Part shown: one piece after another, positions 32,506 through 39,425 of the stretch
Layout of the letters: each line of letters starts with the position of its first letter
Numbering within the stretch: position 1 is the first letter of the stretch
Assembly (NCBI GenBank): GCA_036001465.1
Contig: DASYUH010000045.1
Span: 1 to 43,951, forward strand
From: Candidatus Polarisedimenticolia bacterium
Lineage (GTDB): Bacteria > Acidobacteriota > Polarisedimenticolia > Gp22-AA2
Direction: 5' to 3'
Length of the DNA stretch: 43,951 nt
Program-made: the position numbers and the translations under genes
The notes under the pieces: model-generated
What the model saw: only the letters and a program-made list of their open reading frames with translations
What the model was told of the DNA's origin: nothing
The model's database searches: none

Positions 32506-32797
32506 CTCTCCCCCGACTCCACCCTGCCGCGATTTCCCGACACCTCCCCACGGTGATGCACGCCCCTTGGACACTCCCCTGAACCCAGCCTGACACAGGG
32601 ACTTGAAGCGCGATGATGCGGGCAGGCCTGGCTCGACGCCCGGCCGCGTGTCCGGAGCATGGTCAGACGCAGCCGCCGCGCCGGCGCACTGACGCCGCGC
32701 GTGATGCGCTGACGGAAGGTCGTGATCCTCTGCAGCCTCTTGCCGGGGCAGGGCTTCCGCCCTCGAAGCTGACCCGTCCTGCCGCCTGTCGGACCCC
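32506..32797. other. Gene-free stretch before the sigma-54 promoter
   Basis: I find no convincing coding region or RNA in these 292 bases. Activator binding sites for the sigma-54 promoter would be expected here, but no clear tandem repeat or palindrome stands out by eye. Confidence 0.4.
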
Positions 32798-32813
32798 TGG
32801 CACTTCGCTTGCT
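32798..32813 (+). promoter_or_regulatory. Sigma-54 (-24/-12) promoter
   Basis: TGGCAC (32798-32803), five bases and TTGCT (32809-32813) match the sigma-54 consensus TGGCACG-N4-TTGCW except that T replaces the G after TGGCAC. The GG and GC doublets are 12 bases apart, as required. Transcription would begin near 32823, directly in front of the riboswitch aptamer. It would need an enhancer-binding ATPase, which is not encoded in the window. Confidence 0.6.
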
Positions 32814-32830
32814 CTTGCCAAGGGTCGTTT

Positions 32831-32906
32831 GACAGCGCCAAACCACTCGTGAGGGTGGGACGGAAAGCCGACGGGTCTCCTGAGAGAGACGGCCGGGTTG
32901 CCAGCG
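32831..32906 (+). promoter_or_regulatory. GEMM-I type (cyclic-di-GMP-I) riboswitch aptamer
   Basis: AGCGCCAAACC (32834-32844), hairpin ACTC-GTGA-GGGT (32845-32856, a GNRA tetraloop), GGGACGGAAAGCC (32857-32869), ACGGGTCTC...GAGAC (32871-32890) and GGCCGGGTTGCC (32891-32902) reproduce the order and core sequences of the GEMM-I aptamer. The guanine equivalent to G20 (32837) and cytosine equivalent to C92 (32894), which contact the ligand, are kept. The pair usually G21-C46 is C-G here (32838 and 32863), an apparent compensatory change. The 3' strand GGGTT can alternatively pair with AACCC next to the ribosome site (about 32930), suggesting translational control of the protease gene at 32946. 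Confidence 0.75.
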
Positions 32907-32945
32907 GGATGGCCGCAGCCAGCTCGTTGAACCCTTGGAGGCCCG

Positions 32946-35549
32946 ATGACGCTGAGCCACGCGGATCGCCGTCCCCCCGAAGCTGCCCAGCCCCCCATCC
33001 GGCGTTCCGCTCTCCACTTCATCTGCCGGTCGCTCCTCGTCCTGTTCGTGGTTCTCGGCGTGTCCCCGGCCTCCGCGGCCGCCGCTCCCAGCCAGAGATC
33101 CAAAGTGGCTCCCGATCTGGTGGAGGAGGCCCGGAAAGGCTCGCCGTCCCGGACGGTCCGCCTGGTGGCCACGCTGGAAGGGGCCGATGCGGATGGCCTC
33201 GCCCGCGAGATCGCCAGGCTGGGCGGCAGGGTCCGCGGGAACTTCCGTCATGCCGGAGCCATGGCATTCGAGGCGCCGCTCGACGCGGTCGAGGCGCTGG
33301 CGGCCACGCCGGGCGTCCGCTACATCGCGCCCGACCGCGAGGTGAGCGCGCTCGCCAGCCAGGTTGGGATGACGACCGGAGCCGATCTCGTCTACCCGGG
33401 GATGCTCTCCCTGGCAGGCGATGCGGAGACGGTCGTCGCGTCGCCGGTCGTGGTCGACGCCCGCAGCAGCGCGGCCGGTCCGGGCACCAACGGCACGACC
33501 CTCGCCTGGCCCCACACGATCGGCTCGGGGCCGGACCGCTTCCTGGTCGTCGGCGTGTCGCTGCGCGACGGGAACACTTCGGTGACCGGCGTCACTTACG
33601 GCGGGGCGGCGCTGACGCGCATCGGCTTCCAGAACGCGGGCGGGAGCCAGAACCGCACCGAGATGTGGGAGCTGCCCGCCCCCGCGACGGGCACCGCCGA
33701 CGTCGTCGTCACCCTGTCGGCGGCCAAGAAGCTGGTGGGCGGCGCCGTATCCTTCTTCCACGTCGATCCGACCGCGCCTCATGGTCCTTTCGTGTCCGCG
33801 ATCGGATCCACCAAGACGGCCTCGGTGACCGTCCCGAGCGGCAGGGGACAGCTGGTCGTCGATACCGTCAGCACCAACGGCGACGCGAATTCCCTGACCG
33901 AAAGCGCGGAGCAGGCCGCGCAGTGGGACACCTTCAGCGGCAAGGGTGACGCCGGGAACGCCCGTGGCGGCGGGAGCCTCGAGACCGGAGCATCCTACGT
34001 CACGATGTCCTGGGCGCTCGGCGCGGGGAAGCCATGGTCGGCGGGCGCCGTGTCCCTCAAGCCGGCGGGGGCGCCGGCGTTCGGAGGCTTCGACGGAACG
34101 GGCGTCACCGTGGCCGTGATCGACTCCGGCATCGCGCCCCAGCACCAGGACCTGATCCGTGGCGGCACGACCGAGTCGCGGGTCGTCCTGGGCGTCGATT
34201 TCACGGGCAAGGGAAAGACCGACGACCTCTTCGGCCACGGCACGCACGTGGCCGGCATCATCGCCGGGGACGGCGGCGCCTCGCACGCGTTCGGGCGCGA
34301 CTACATGGGGATCGCTCCCGGCGCCACCCTGGTCAATCTCAGGGTGCTGGACGATTTCGGTCACGGCTACGTCAGCAGCATCGTCGCGGCCATCGACCGC
34401 GCCATCGCCGTCCGGACCCTCTACAACATCCGGGTCATCAACCTGTCCCTGGCGGCGCCGCCGATCGACTCCTATGTCGACGATCCGATCTGCCAGGCGG
34501 TGGCCCGCGCCACGAGCGCCGGGATCGTGGTCGTGGCCTCGGCGGGGAACTTCGGCCAGGACCCGACGTCGGGCGAGGAGGCGTACGGCAGCATCACCTC
34601 GCCGGGGAACTCGCCCGCGGCCATCACCGTCGGCGCGGTCGACGGCCGTGGCACCGCCCCCCGCTCGGATGACCAGATCGCCCGCTTCTCCTCTCGCGGG
34701 CCGACCCTCTCCCATTCGATCGATCCCGTGACGGGCGCCGCCGTTCCTGACCTGCTGGCGAAGCCCGATCTGGTCGCCCCGGGCGGCCGCATGGTGTCGC
34801 TGGAACGGGACGACAATTACCTGGTCAAGACCTATAAGGAGCTGGACGTCGACGGCTCCAAGCCGAATGCCCGCTACATGATGCTGAGCGGCACCTCGAT
34901 GTCGGCGGCCGTGGTCTCCGGGGCCGCCGCCCTGATGCTGCAGGCCAACCCGTCCCTGACGCCCAACATGGTCAAGGCGATCCTCATGTACTCGGCGCAG
35001 ATGATGGACGGGCCGGACCTGTTCGAGCAGGGCGCCGGGCTTCTGAACATCGAAGGGGCGGTGCGGCTGGCGGCCACTCTGCGCCAGGACGCAGGCACCC
35101 TGCCGGTCGGATCGACGCTCGCCGACCTGCCCCTGCCGCAGCCCGTGAGCACCATCTCGGGGGAAACGGTCGCGTGGAGCCAGGGGCTCATCTGGGGATT
35201 CGGCGGGCTCCAGGGCATGGCCATGCTCACCACCCGGCAGGAGGCGTACTCGCAGTCGCTGATCTGGGGCCTCGGACGTCTCGACGCATGGGGCGCCGGC
35301 GTCACGTACTACGACGGGCTCTACTCGCAGAACTATGTCGCCTACGGCCAGGACAACGAGTGGTGCGGCGTCACCTGGGATTCGGGGACGAGCACCTCCT
35401 CCGGCCTGATCTGGACCCGCCCGATGGACGCCTCCGGCCCCATCTGGACCAACCGGGTGATCTCGAGCGACTTCTTCGACCCGTCCTCCTCGAGCCTCAT
35501 CTGGGGTATCAACAATTACGATGCCGGTCTCATCTGGGGGGGGTTCTGA
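32946..35549 (+). CDS. Secreted subtilisin-family (S8) protease with inserted beta domain and LIWG-repeat tail
   Basis: The 867-residue protein has a signal peptide (hydrophobic residues about 24-46). An I9-type propeptide follows (RTVRLVATLEGADADGLARE to VRYIAPDREV, about 65-135). Residues about 155-375 are an inserted beta-rich domain (VTGVTYGGAALTRIGFQN, RTEMWELPAPATGTADVVVT). The catalytic domain has Asp393 (AVIDSGI), His431 (GHGTHVAG) and Ser651 (SGTSMSA), with VASAGN between. The tail from about 745 carries six copies of a (S/G)-x-I-W-(G/T) motif, mostly LIWG, ending in GLIWGGF. GGAGG precedes the ATG. The leader contains the GEMM-I aptamer and a sigma-54 promoter. A membrane protein gene follows after one base. 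Confidence 0.93.
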   Translation: MTLSHADRRPPEAAQPPIRRSALHFICRSLLVLFVVLGVSPASAAAAPSQRSKVAPDLVEEARKGSPSRTVRLVATLEGADADGLAREIARLGGRVRGNFRHAGAMAFEAPLDAVEALAATPGVRYIAPDREVSALASQVGMTTGADLVYPGMLSLAGDAETVVASPVVVDARSSAAGPGTNGTTLAWPHTIGSGPDRFLVVGVSLRDGNTSVTGVTYGGAALTRIGFQNAGGSQNRTEMWELPAPATGTADVVVTLSAAKKLVGGAVSFFHVDPTAPHGPFVSAIGSTKTASVTVPSGRGQLVVDTVSTNGDANSLTESAEQAAQWDTFSGKGDAGNARGGGSLETGASYVTMSWALGAGKPWSAGAVSLKPAGAPAFGGFDGTGVTVAVIDSGIAPQHQDLIRGGTTESRVVLGVDFTGKGKTDDLFGHGTHVAGIIAGDGGASHAFGRDYMGIAPGATLVNLRVLDDFGHGYVSSIVAAIDRAIAVRTLYNIRVINLSLAAPPIDSYVDDPICQAVARATSAGIVVVASAGNFGQDPTSGEEAYGSITSPGNSPAAITVGAVDGRGTAPRSDDQIARFSSRGPTLSHSIDPVTGAAVPDLLAKPDLVAPGGRMVSLERDDNYLVKTYKELDVDGSKPNARYMMLSGTSMSAAVVSGAAALMLQANPSLTPNMVKAILMYSAQMMDGPDLFEQGAGLLNIEGAVRLAATLRQDAGTLPVGSTLADLPLPQPVSTISGETVAWSQGLIWGFGGLQGMAMLTTRQEAYSQSLIWGLGRLDAWGAGVTYYDGLYSQNYVAYGQDNEWCGVTWDSGTSTSSGLIWTRPMDASGPIWTNRVISSDFFDPSSSSLIWGINNYDAGLIWGGF

Positions 35550-35550
35550 C

Positions 35551-36315
35551 ATGAACGCTCAGGTGAGCATCCAGCCGGCCACGCCCGCGGCACGCGACAC
35601 CAGGGCGCGCCTGTTCATCGCGGCGGTGGTGGCGGCCGGCGCCGTCGTCCTGGCGGCGAGCCTGCGGCAGATTCTCGCGGCGGGGCTCGACGCGCGGCAC
35701 CTCGCGTGGCTCGGACTCGCGGCCCTGACGATCGGCGTGGGCCGGCTCTCCGTGAGACTCCCGGGGCCGAGCTGCAAGGTCTCGCTCTCGGACGCTTCCA
35801 TCTTCCTCTCGCTCCTGGCCTTCGGTCCGCACCTGGCGACGGTGACGGCGGCGCTCGACGGCTTCGCCGCATCGACACGCAGGAAGGGCGCCTGGCACAA
35901 GGTGGCGTTCAACACGGCCGGCATGGCGATTTCCATGTCGATGTCATCCCGGGTCTTCACCCGACTGGTCCCGCCGAGCGGGCTCTCGGGTCCCAGGCTT
36001 TCCGTCTCCAACCTCGTCGTTCCGATCGTGGCCCTCGTGCTCGTCCAATACCTCGTGAACACGGCTCTCGTGTCGACCGTGATGGCCCTCAAGGATGGCG
36101 TCTCCCCCCTGACGGTCTGGCAGGATGCATCGCCGTGGGCCGGCGCCGCGTATGTCGCGGGCTCGGTGGCGGCCACCCTCGTCTTTCTGATCGTTCGCGA
36201 GCTCGGAGCGCTCTCGGTCCTGGGGGTCCTGCCGTTCCCGGCGATCCTCTATCTCGCCTACCGCGCCTGTCTCAATCGGCTGGTCAGGCTGAAGGGGACC
36301 GCGCCCGCCGCCTAG
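35551..36315 (+). CDS. Stand-alone multi-pass membrane sensor-like domain
   Basis: The 254-residue protein has about seven membrane helices from residue 20 on and no soluble domain. The stretch VRLPGPSCKVSLSDASIFLSLLAFGP...ATVTAALDGFAASTRR is, from memory, the type of N-terminal membrane sensor region that precedes GGDEF or HD-GYP domains in many environmental bacteria. Here the protein simply ends after the last helix (LNRLVRLKGTAPAA). ATG 35551 comes one base after the protease stop, so the two are surely co-translated. It could be a sensor, protease anchor or export helper. Confidence 0.75.
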   Translation: MNAQVSIQPATPAARDTRARLFIAAVVAAGAVVLAASLRQILAAGLDARHLAWLGLAALTIGVGRLSVRLPGPSCKVSLSDASIFLSLLAFGPHLATVTAALDGFAASTRRKGAWHKVAFNTAGMAISMSMSSRVFTRLVPPSGLSGPRLSVSNLVVPIVALVLVQYLVNTALVSTVMALKDGVSPLTVWQDASPWAGAAYVAGSVAATLVFLIVRELGALSVLGVLPFPAILYLAYRACLNRLVRLKGTAPAA

Positions 36316-36343
36316 GAATGTGTCGGAGTCTCCGGACCCATTC

Positions 36344-37336
36344 TTAGTTCTCGTCGATTCCGGGCAGCTCGATCCCGAAGCGCTCCGCCAGGCCGACCAC
36401 GTCCCACTGCAGATCGTCGAACGCGGCGATGAACGCCTCCTGCTTCGCCTCGACGGCGTCGTCCCAGGCGCGTGACGCGCGGGCGTGGAGCGCCGCGAGG
36501 ACGGCGGTCGCGCGCTCGCGATCCTCGGGCGACTGCGGCGGGTTCTTGATGAGCCGCGCCTCCTCCTGGTCGAGCGCCGCGAGGATGTCCTGGCGCACCG
36601 ACTCGGGATCGGCGCCCGGGCCACCGCCGGCGCCCGGTTCGGCGGCCGCGAGGCGCCCGCGCCGACCGGCGCGCTCCGCCACCTCGCTCCGCAGGCGATC
36701 GATCTCGTCGGCGGCCTGGCGGGCCTCCGTCTCGTCGGTGACGTCCTTCAGCGCCTTCTCGGTCTTCTCGATCCAGAAGGCCACGTCGTCGTAGCGCCCG
36801 GAGGCCATGAGCGCCCAGGCGGCCCGGAGCGGCACCCAGGGATCGTCCGGGAGGGCGTTCGCCGCCCGCCGGAACAGGTCGAGCCCCTGGTCCACCCGGC
36901 CGCGCAGGACCAGGATCTCCGCGCGGCGCTCGTCGCAGCGGCCGCGCAGGCCGGGGTCGAGCCTCGACACCTGATCGATCACCCCGGCCGCCTCGTCGTA
37001 GTCCCCCCGGTCCTTCAGGCGCTCCGCCAGGCGCAGCAGAATGACCGGGTAGTCGAGAGCAGGGTGGCGCGACTTCGCCGCGGCGATCCGCTTCAGGAGC
37101 GCCATCGCCTCCTCGCCGCGCTCCAGCTCCTCGAACGCCTGCGCCGCCGCCCACAGGACGTAGTCGCCGGCGGCCGTGAGATCGAGCTCCTCCAGATCTT
37201 CTGCTTCGATCTCGTCGAGGAGGTGCATGTGGACGCGATACTCCTCGGCAGGCAGCTCCCGCTCCTGGCGCGCGAAGTCCCAGGCGTACCCCTCGGGCGG
37301 CTCGTCGTCGGAGGGGTCGTCGTCCACGATGCTCAT
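36344..37336 (-). CDS. TPR-containing cytoplasmic protein
   Basis: The 330-residue acidic protein has degenerate tetratricopeptide repeats between about residues 50 and 190 (DYVLWAAAQAFEELERGEEAMALL, LRLAERLKDRGDYDEAAGVI, AEILVLRGRVDQGLDLFRRA, AWALMASGRYDDVAFWIEKT). A Glu/Arg-rich helix and a C-terminal helical bundle (FIAAFDDLQWDVVGLAERFG) follow. There is no signal peptide or enzyme motif. It begins 31 bases after the upstream peptidase-fusion gene on the same strand and is probably co-transcribed with it. ATG 37336 has AAAGGAGCG upstream, with rather long spacing. Confidence 0.78.
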   Translation of the reverse strand: MSIVDDDPSDDEPPEGYAWDFARQERELPAEEYRVHMHLLDEIEAEDLEELDLTAAGDYVLWAAAQAFEELERGEEAMALLKRIAAAKSRHPALDYPVILLRLAERLKDRGDYDEAAGVIDQVSRLDPGLRGRCDERRAEILVLRGRVDQGLDLFRRAANALPDDPWVPLRAAWALMASGRYDDVAFWIEKTEKALKDVTDETEARQAADEIDRLRSEVAERAGRRGRLAAAEPGAGGGPGADPESVRQDILAALDQEEARLIKNPPQSPEDRERATAVLAALHARASRAWDDAVEAKQEAFIAAFDDLQWDVVGLAERFGIELPGIDEN

Positions 37337-37367
37337 CGTCCCGGCGCTCCTTTCGCAGATGGTCGTC

Positions 37368-39365
37368 TCACAGGCTTTCCTCGTATCTGTGCCAGGCGGT
37401 CTCGAGCGCCGCGAAGTCCCGGCCGAACAGCCCGGCGAAGGTCTCGATTCCCCCCTCCCCGGCCGCCTCGGCGCGCGCGTACTCGAGGAAGGGCGCCTTG
37501 TAGCGCCCCTTGTCGCCGTGCAGCAGGAAATGCACCAGGGTCCAGGAGGCGTTGTACGCCAGGTCCCCCCGGCCGCCGCTCCAGAAGGGATCGCCGGCGC
37601 GCGCGGTGAGAAGCGGGCGCAACGGGATCGCCCCCTCGTCCCGTATCCTCTTCAGATAGTCGTTCAGCGGGGAGCGCGGGTCGAACTGCAGCATCACGTC
37701 CCCGGCGACGATCGTCCCCGATCGCCTGATGCTCCCCGGCTCGATGCTCAGCTGCCCGCCGATCTGCGAGTAGCCGAAGTAGGTCGCCAGCCCCTCCTCG
37801 AACCATTTCGACGGCCGGACGCCCGCCTGGTAGGTCCTCTCGTAGTTCAGCATGTGGATGGCCTCGTGGATCAGGATCGGGATCGGCAGGTGCCCGCGCA
37901 TCGCCTCGCACGGCACCGACAGGATGCGCGAGGCGGGGATGTACTCGCCGGCGTAGCTCCAGATCTCCGGCTTGCGGCCGGGGGCCCAGAGGCGGTGCAG
38001 GCGATCGTGGTCCCCCTGCCGCGCCCAGGCGAACACCAGGACCTGCTGGTTGAACGGGCGCAGCGGGACGAGGGGGGACCAGAACGCCTCGTGCGCGCGC
38101 ACGGCCGCCTCGACGACCTGTCCGAGCCGATCGATCTCCCGATCGTCGAGGACGTCGGTGTGGACCAGGAGCTGCCCGATCTCCTTCCGCACCTGGCGCA
38201 TCCCCATCTGCCGGGCCGCCTCGTTGACGTACGACTGGCGCCGGGTCTCGGCGAGGTAGTCGGCGATGTCCCCTTCGACGGCGAGCCGCAGGGCCTCGCC
38301 CGGGGGGGCGTTGCGCTGGTGCACGATCTGGTAGGACGTCTCGGCGTCCGGGCGCGGGCGCAGCGCGTAGTAGATCTCCCCCTTCTTCAGGAAGAGGTAA
38401 TGCAGGCCTTCCGCCGAGACCGGCCCGGCGTAGCCGCCGACCGGAGCCTCATGCAGCGCCTTGCGCGCCGCCGCCGGCAGGGTGGCCGCGGACACGAAGC
38501 CCCAGTCGCCGCCCCCCAGGACCGAAGGCCCCGACGCGAGCGCCTCGAACGCCTCCCCGGCCTCGAGGCGCACCCGCGCCTCGTCCACCACCCTGCGGTC
38601 TTCCGAGACGATCGCCTCGACGTGGAACAGCGCCCGGTGGATCCAGTTGCGCGATTCGGGAGGCAGCCCGGTGAAGACGAGGTCGATGGGCGTGAAGCTG
38701 GTCACCGGGAGACCCCGGAGGCGGGCCGGCAGGAAGCGCCAGCGCAGCGCCGCCTCGCTCGCCGCGCGGCGCATTCCGAGATCGGGATCGGGGCCGCGCA
38801 GCGGCCTGGTCCGAAGCGGCTCCCCCGAAGGGGGGACCTGCACCAGGAGCTCCACGCGCGCCTCGCCGATGAGGCGCGCCCGTCCCGCCTCCTCCGGATA
38901 CTCGGGCCGGCTGTCGCGGGTCACCTGGGGCGGGGTGATCAGGCCCAGCGGCGTCTCCGGACCGGTCTCCGTCCCCGGGTTGGCCGCGGGCGGGGCCAGC
39001 CCCCCCTCCGCCGCCTTCCTGCGGGACGCGTCGAGCGCCGCGCCGAGCCGCTCCGGCTCGGCCTCGAAGCCGCCCGCGACCTGCCACACCCCGTCCCTCT
39101 CCCGCGTCTCGAAGACGCCTTGGAGGCGGCGCGCCGTGTCGCCGCACGGGATGTCGTAACGCGCCATCAGGCCGCCGGCCCACTTCTCGACGATGCGGAT
39201 GCCCGCGGGGGGGCCGCAGCCGTCCCCGGCCGGATGCGCCCAGCCCAGGAATTCGGTCAGCCGCTGGACTTCGGCCTCGCCGGAAACGCCGAAACTCTGA
39301 CGCGCCGGACCGGGAGGGGCGGCGAGCGCCAGGATCAGCGGCACGATCACACTCCTGAGGTGCAT
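37368..39365 (-). CDS. Exported TonB-C / parvulin / HExxH-peptidase fusion protein
   Basis: The 665-residue product starts with a signal peptide (MHLRSVIVPLILALAAPPG). A TonB C-terminal-like domain lies at about residues 145-235 (RPEYPEEAGRARLIGEARVELLVQV, AASEAALRWRFLPARL). A parvulin (PpiC/SurA-like) domain follows at about 245-355 (RRVVDEARVRLEAGEAFEALA, GGGDWGFVS, VGGYAGPVSAEGLHYLFL). A gluzincin-type domain carries HEAIH at 500-504 (peptidase MA-like), then WFEEGLATYFGYSQIGG with the likely third zinc ligand Glu. It is an envelope protein combining docking, prolyl isomerase and protease parts. GGAGAGTGA precedes ATG 39365. Confidence 0.82.
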   Translation of the reverse strand: MHLRSVIVPLILALAAPPGPARQSFGVSGEAEVQRLTEFLGWAHPAGDGCGPPAGIRIVEKWAGGLMARYDIPCGDTARRLQGVFETRERDGVWQVAGGFEAEPERLGAALDASRRKAAEGGLAPPAANPGTETGPETPLGLITPPQVTRDSRPEYPEEAGRARLIGEARVELLVQVPPSGEPLRTRPLRGPDPDLGMRRAASEAALRWRFLPARLRGLPVTSFTPIDLVFTGLPPESRNWIHRALFHVEAIVSEDRRVVDEARVRLEAGEAFEALASGPSVLGGGDWGFVSAATLPAAARKALHEAPVGGYAGPVSAEGLHYLFLKKGEIYYALRPRPDAETSYQIVHQRNAPPGEALRLAVEGDIADYLAETRRQSYVNEAARQMGMRQVRKEIGQLLVHTDVLDDREIDRLGQVVEAAVRAHEAFWSPLVPLRPFNQQVLVFAWARQGDHDRLHRLWAPGRKPEIWSYAGEYIPASRILSVPCEAMRGHLPIPILIHEAIHMLNYERTYQAGVRPSKWFEEGLATYFGYSQIGGQLSIEPGSIRRSGTIVAGDVMLQFDPRSPLNDYLKRIRDEGAIPLRPLLTARAGDPFWSGGRGDLAYNASWTLVHFLLHGDKGRYKAPFLEYARAEAAGEGGIETFAGLFGRDFAALETAWHRYEESL

Positions 39366-39402
39366 TCACTCTCCTCGCAACTTGACGGGCTTCGGGCTTG
39401 AC

Positions 39403-39419
39403 CGGGAATTATATTCCCG
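39403..39419. promoter_or_regulatory. Palindromic divergent promoter core (CGGGAAT-TAT-ATTCCCG)
   Basis: The 17-base palindrome contains TATATT on the + strand (39410-39415) and an exact TATAAT on the minus strand (39413-39408). It could thus serve as the -10 region for both divergent genes and as an operator. The + strand start would fall near 39421, about five bases before ATG 39426. The -35 boxes are poor (TTGACG at 39382-39387 is too far). Confidence 0.45.
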
Positions 39420-39425
39420 ACCGTC

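Noticed and set aside
30903-35552. Very long minus-strand open frame opposite the protease and metalloprotease genes
   Set aside because: Composition is that of an antisense shadow (Arg, Gly, Asp, Val, His), with no domain, while the + strand shows complete catalytic sites.
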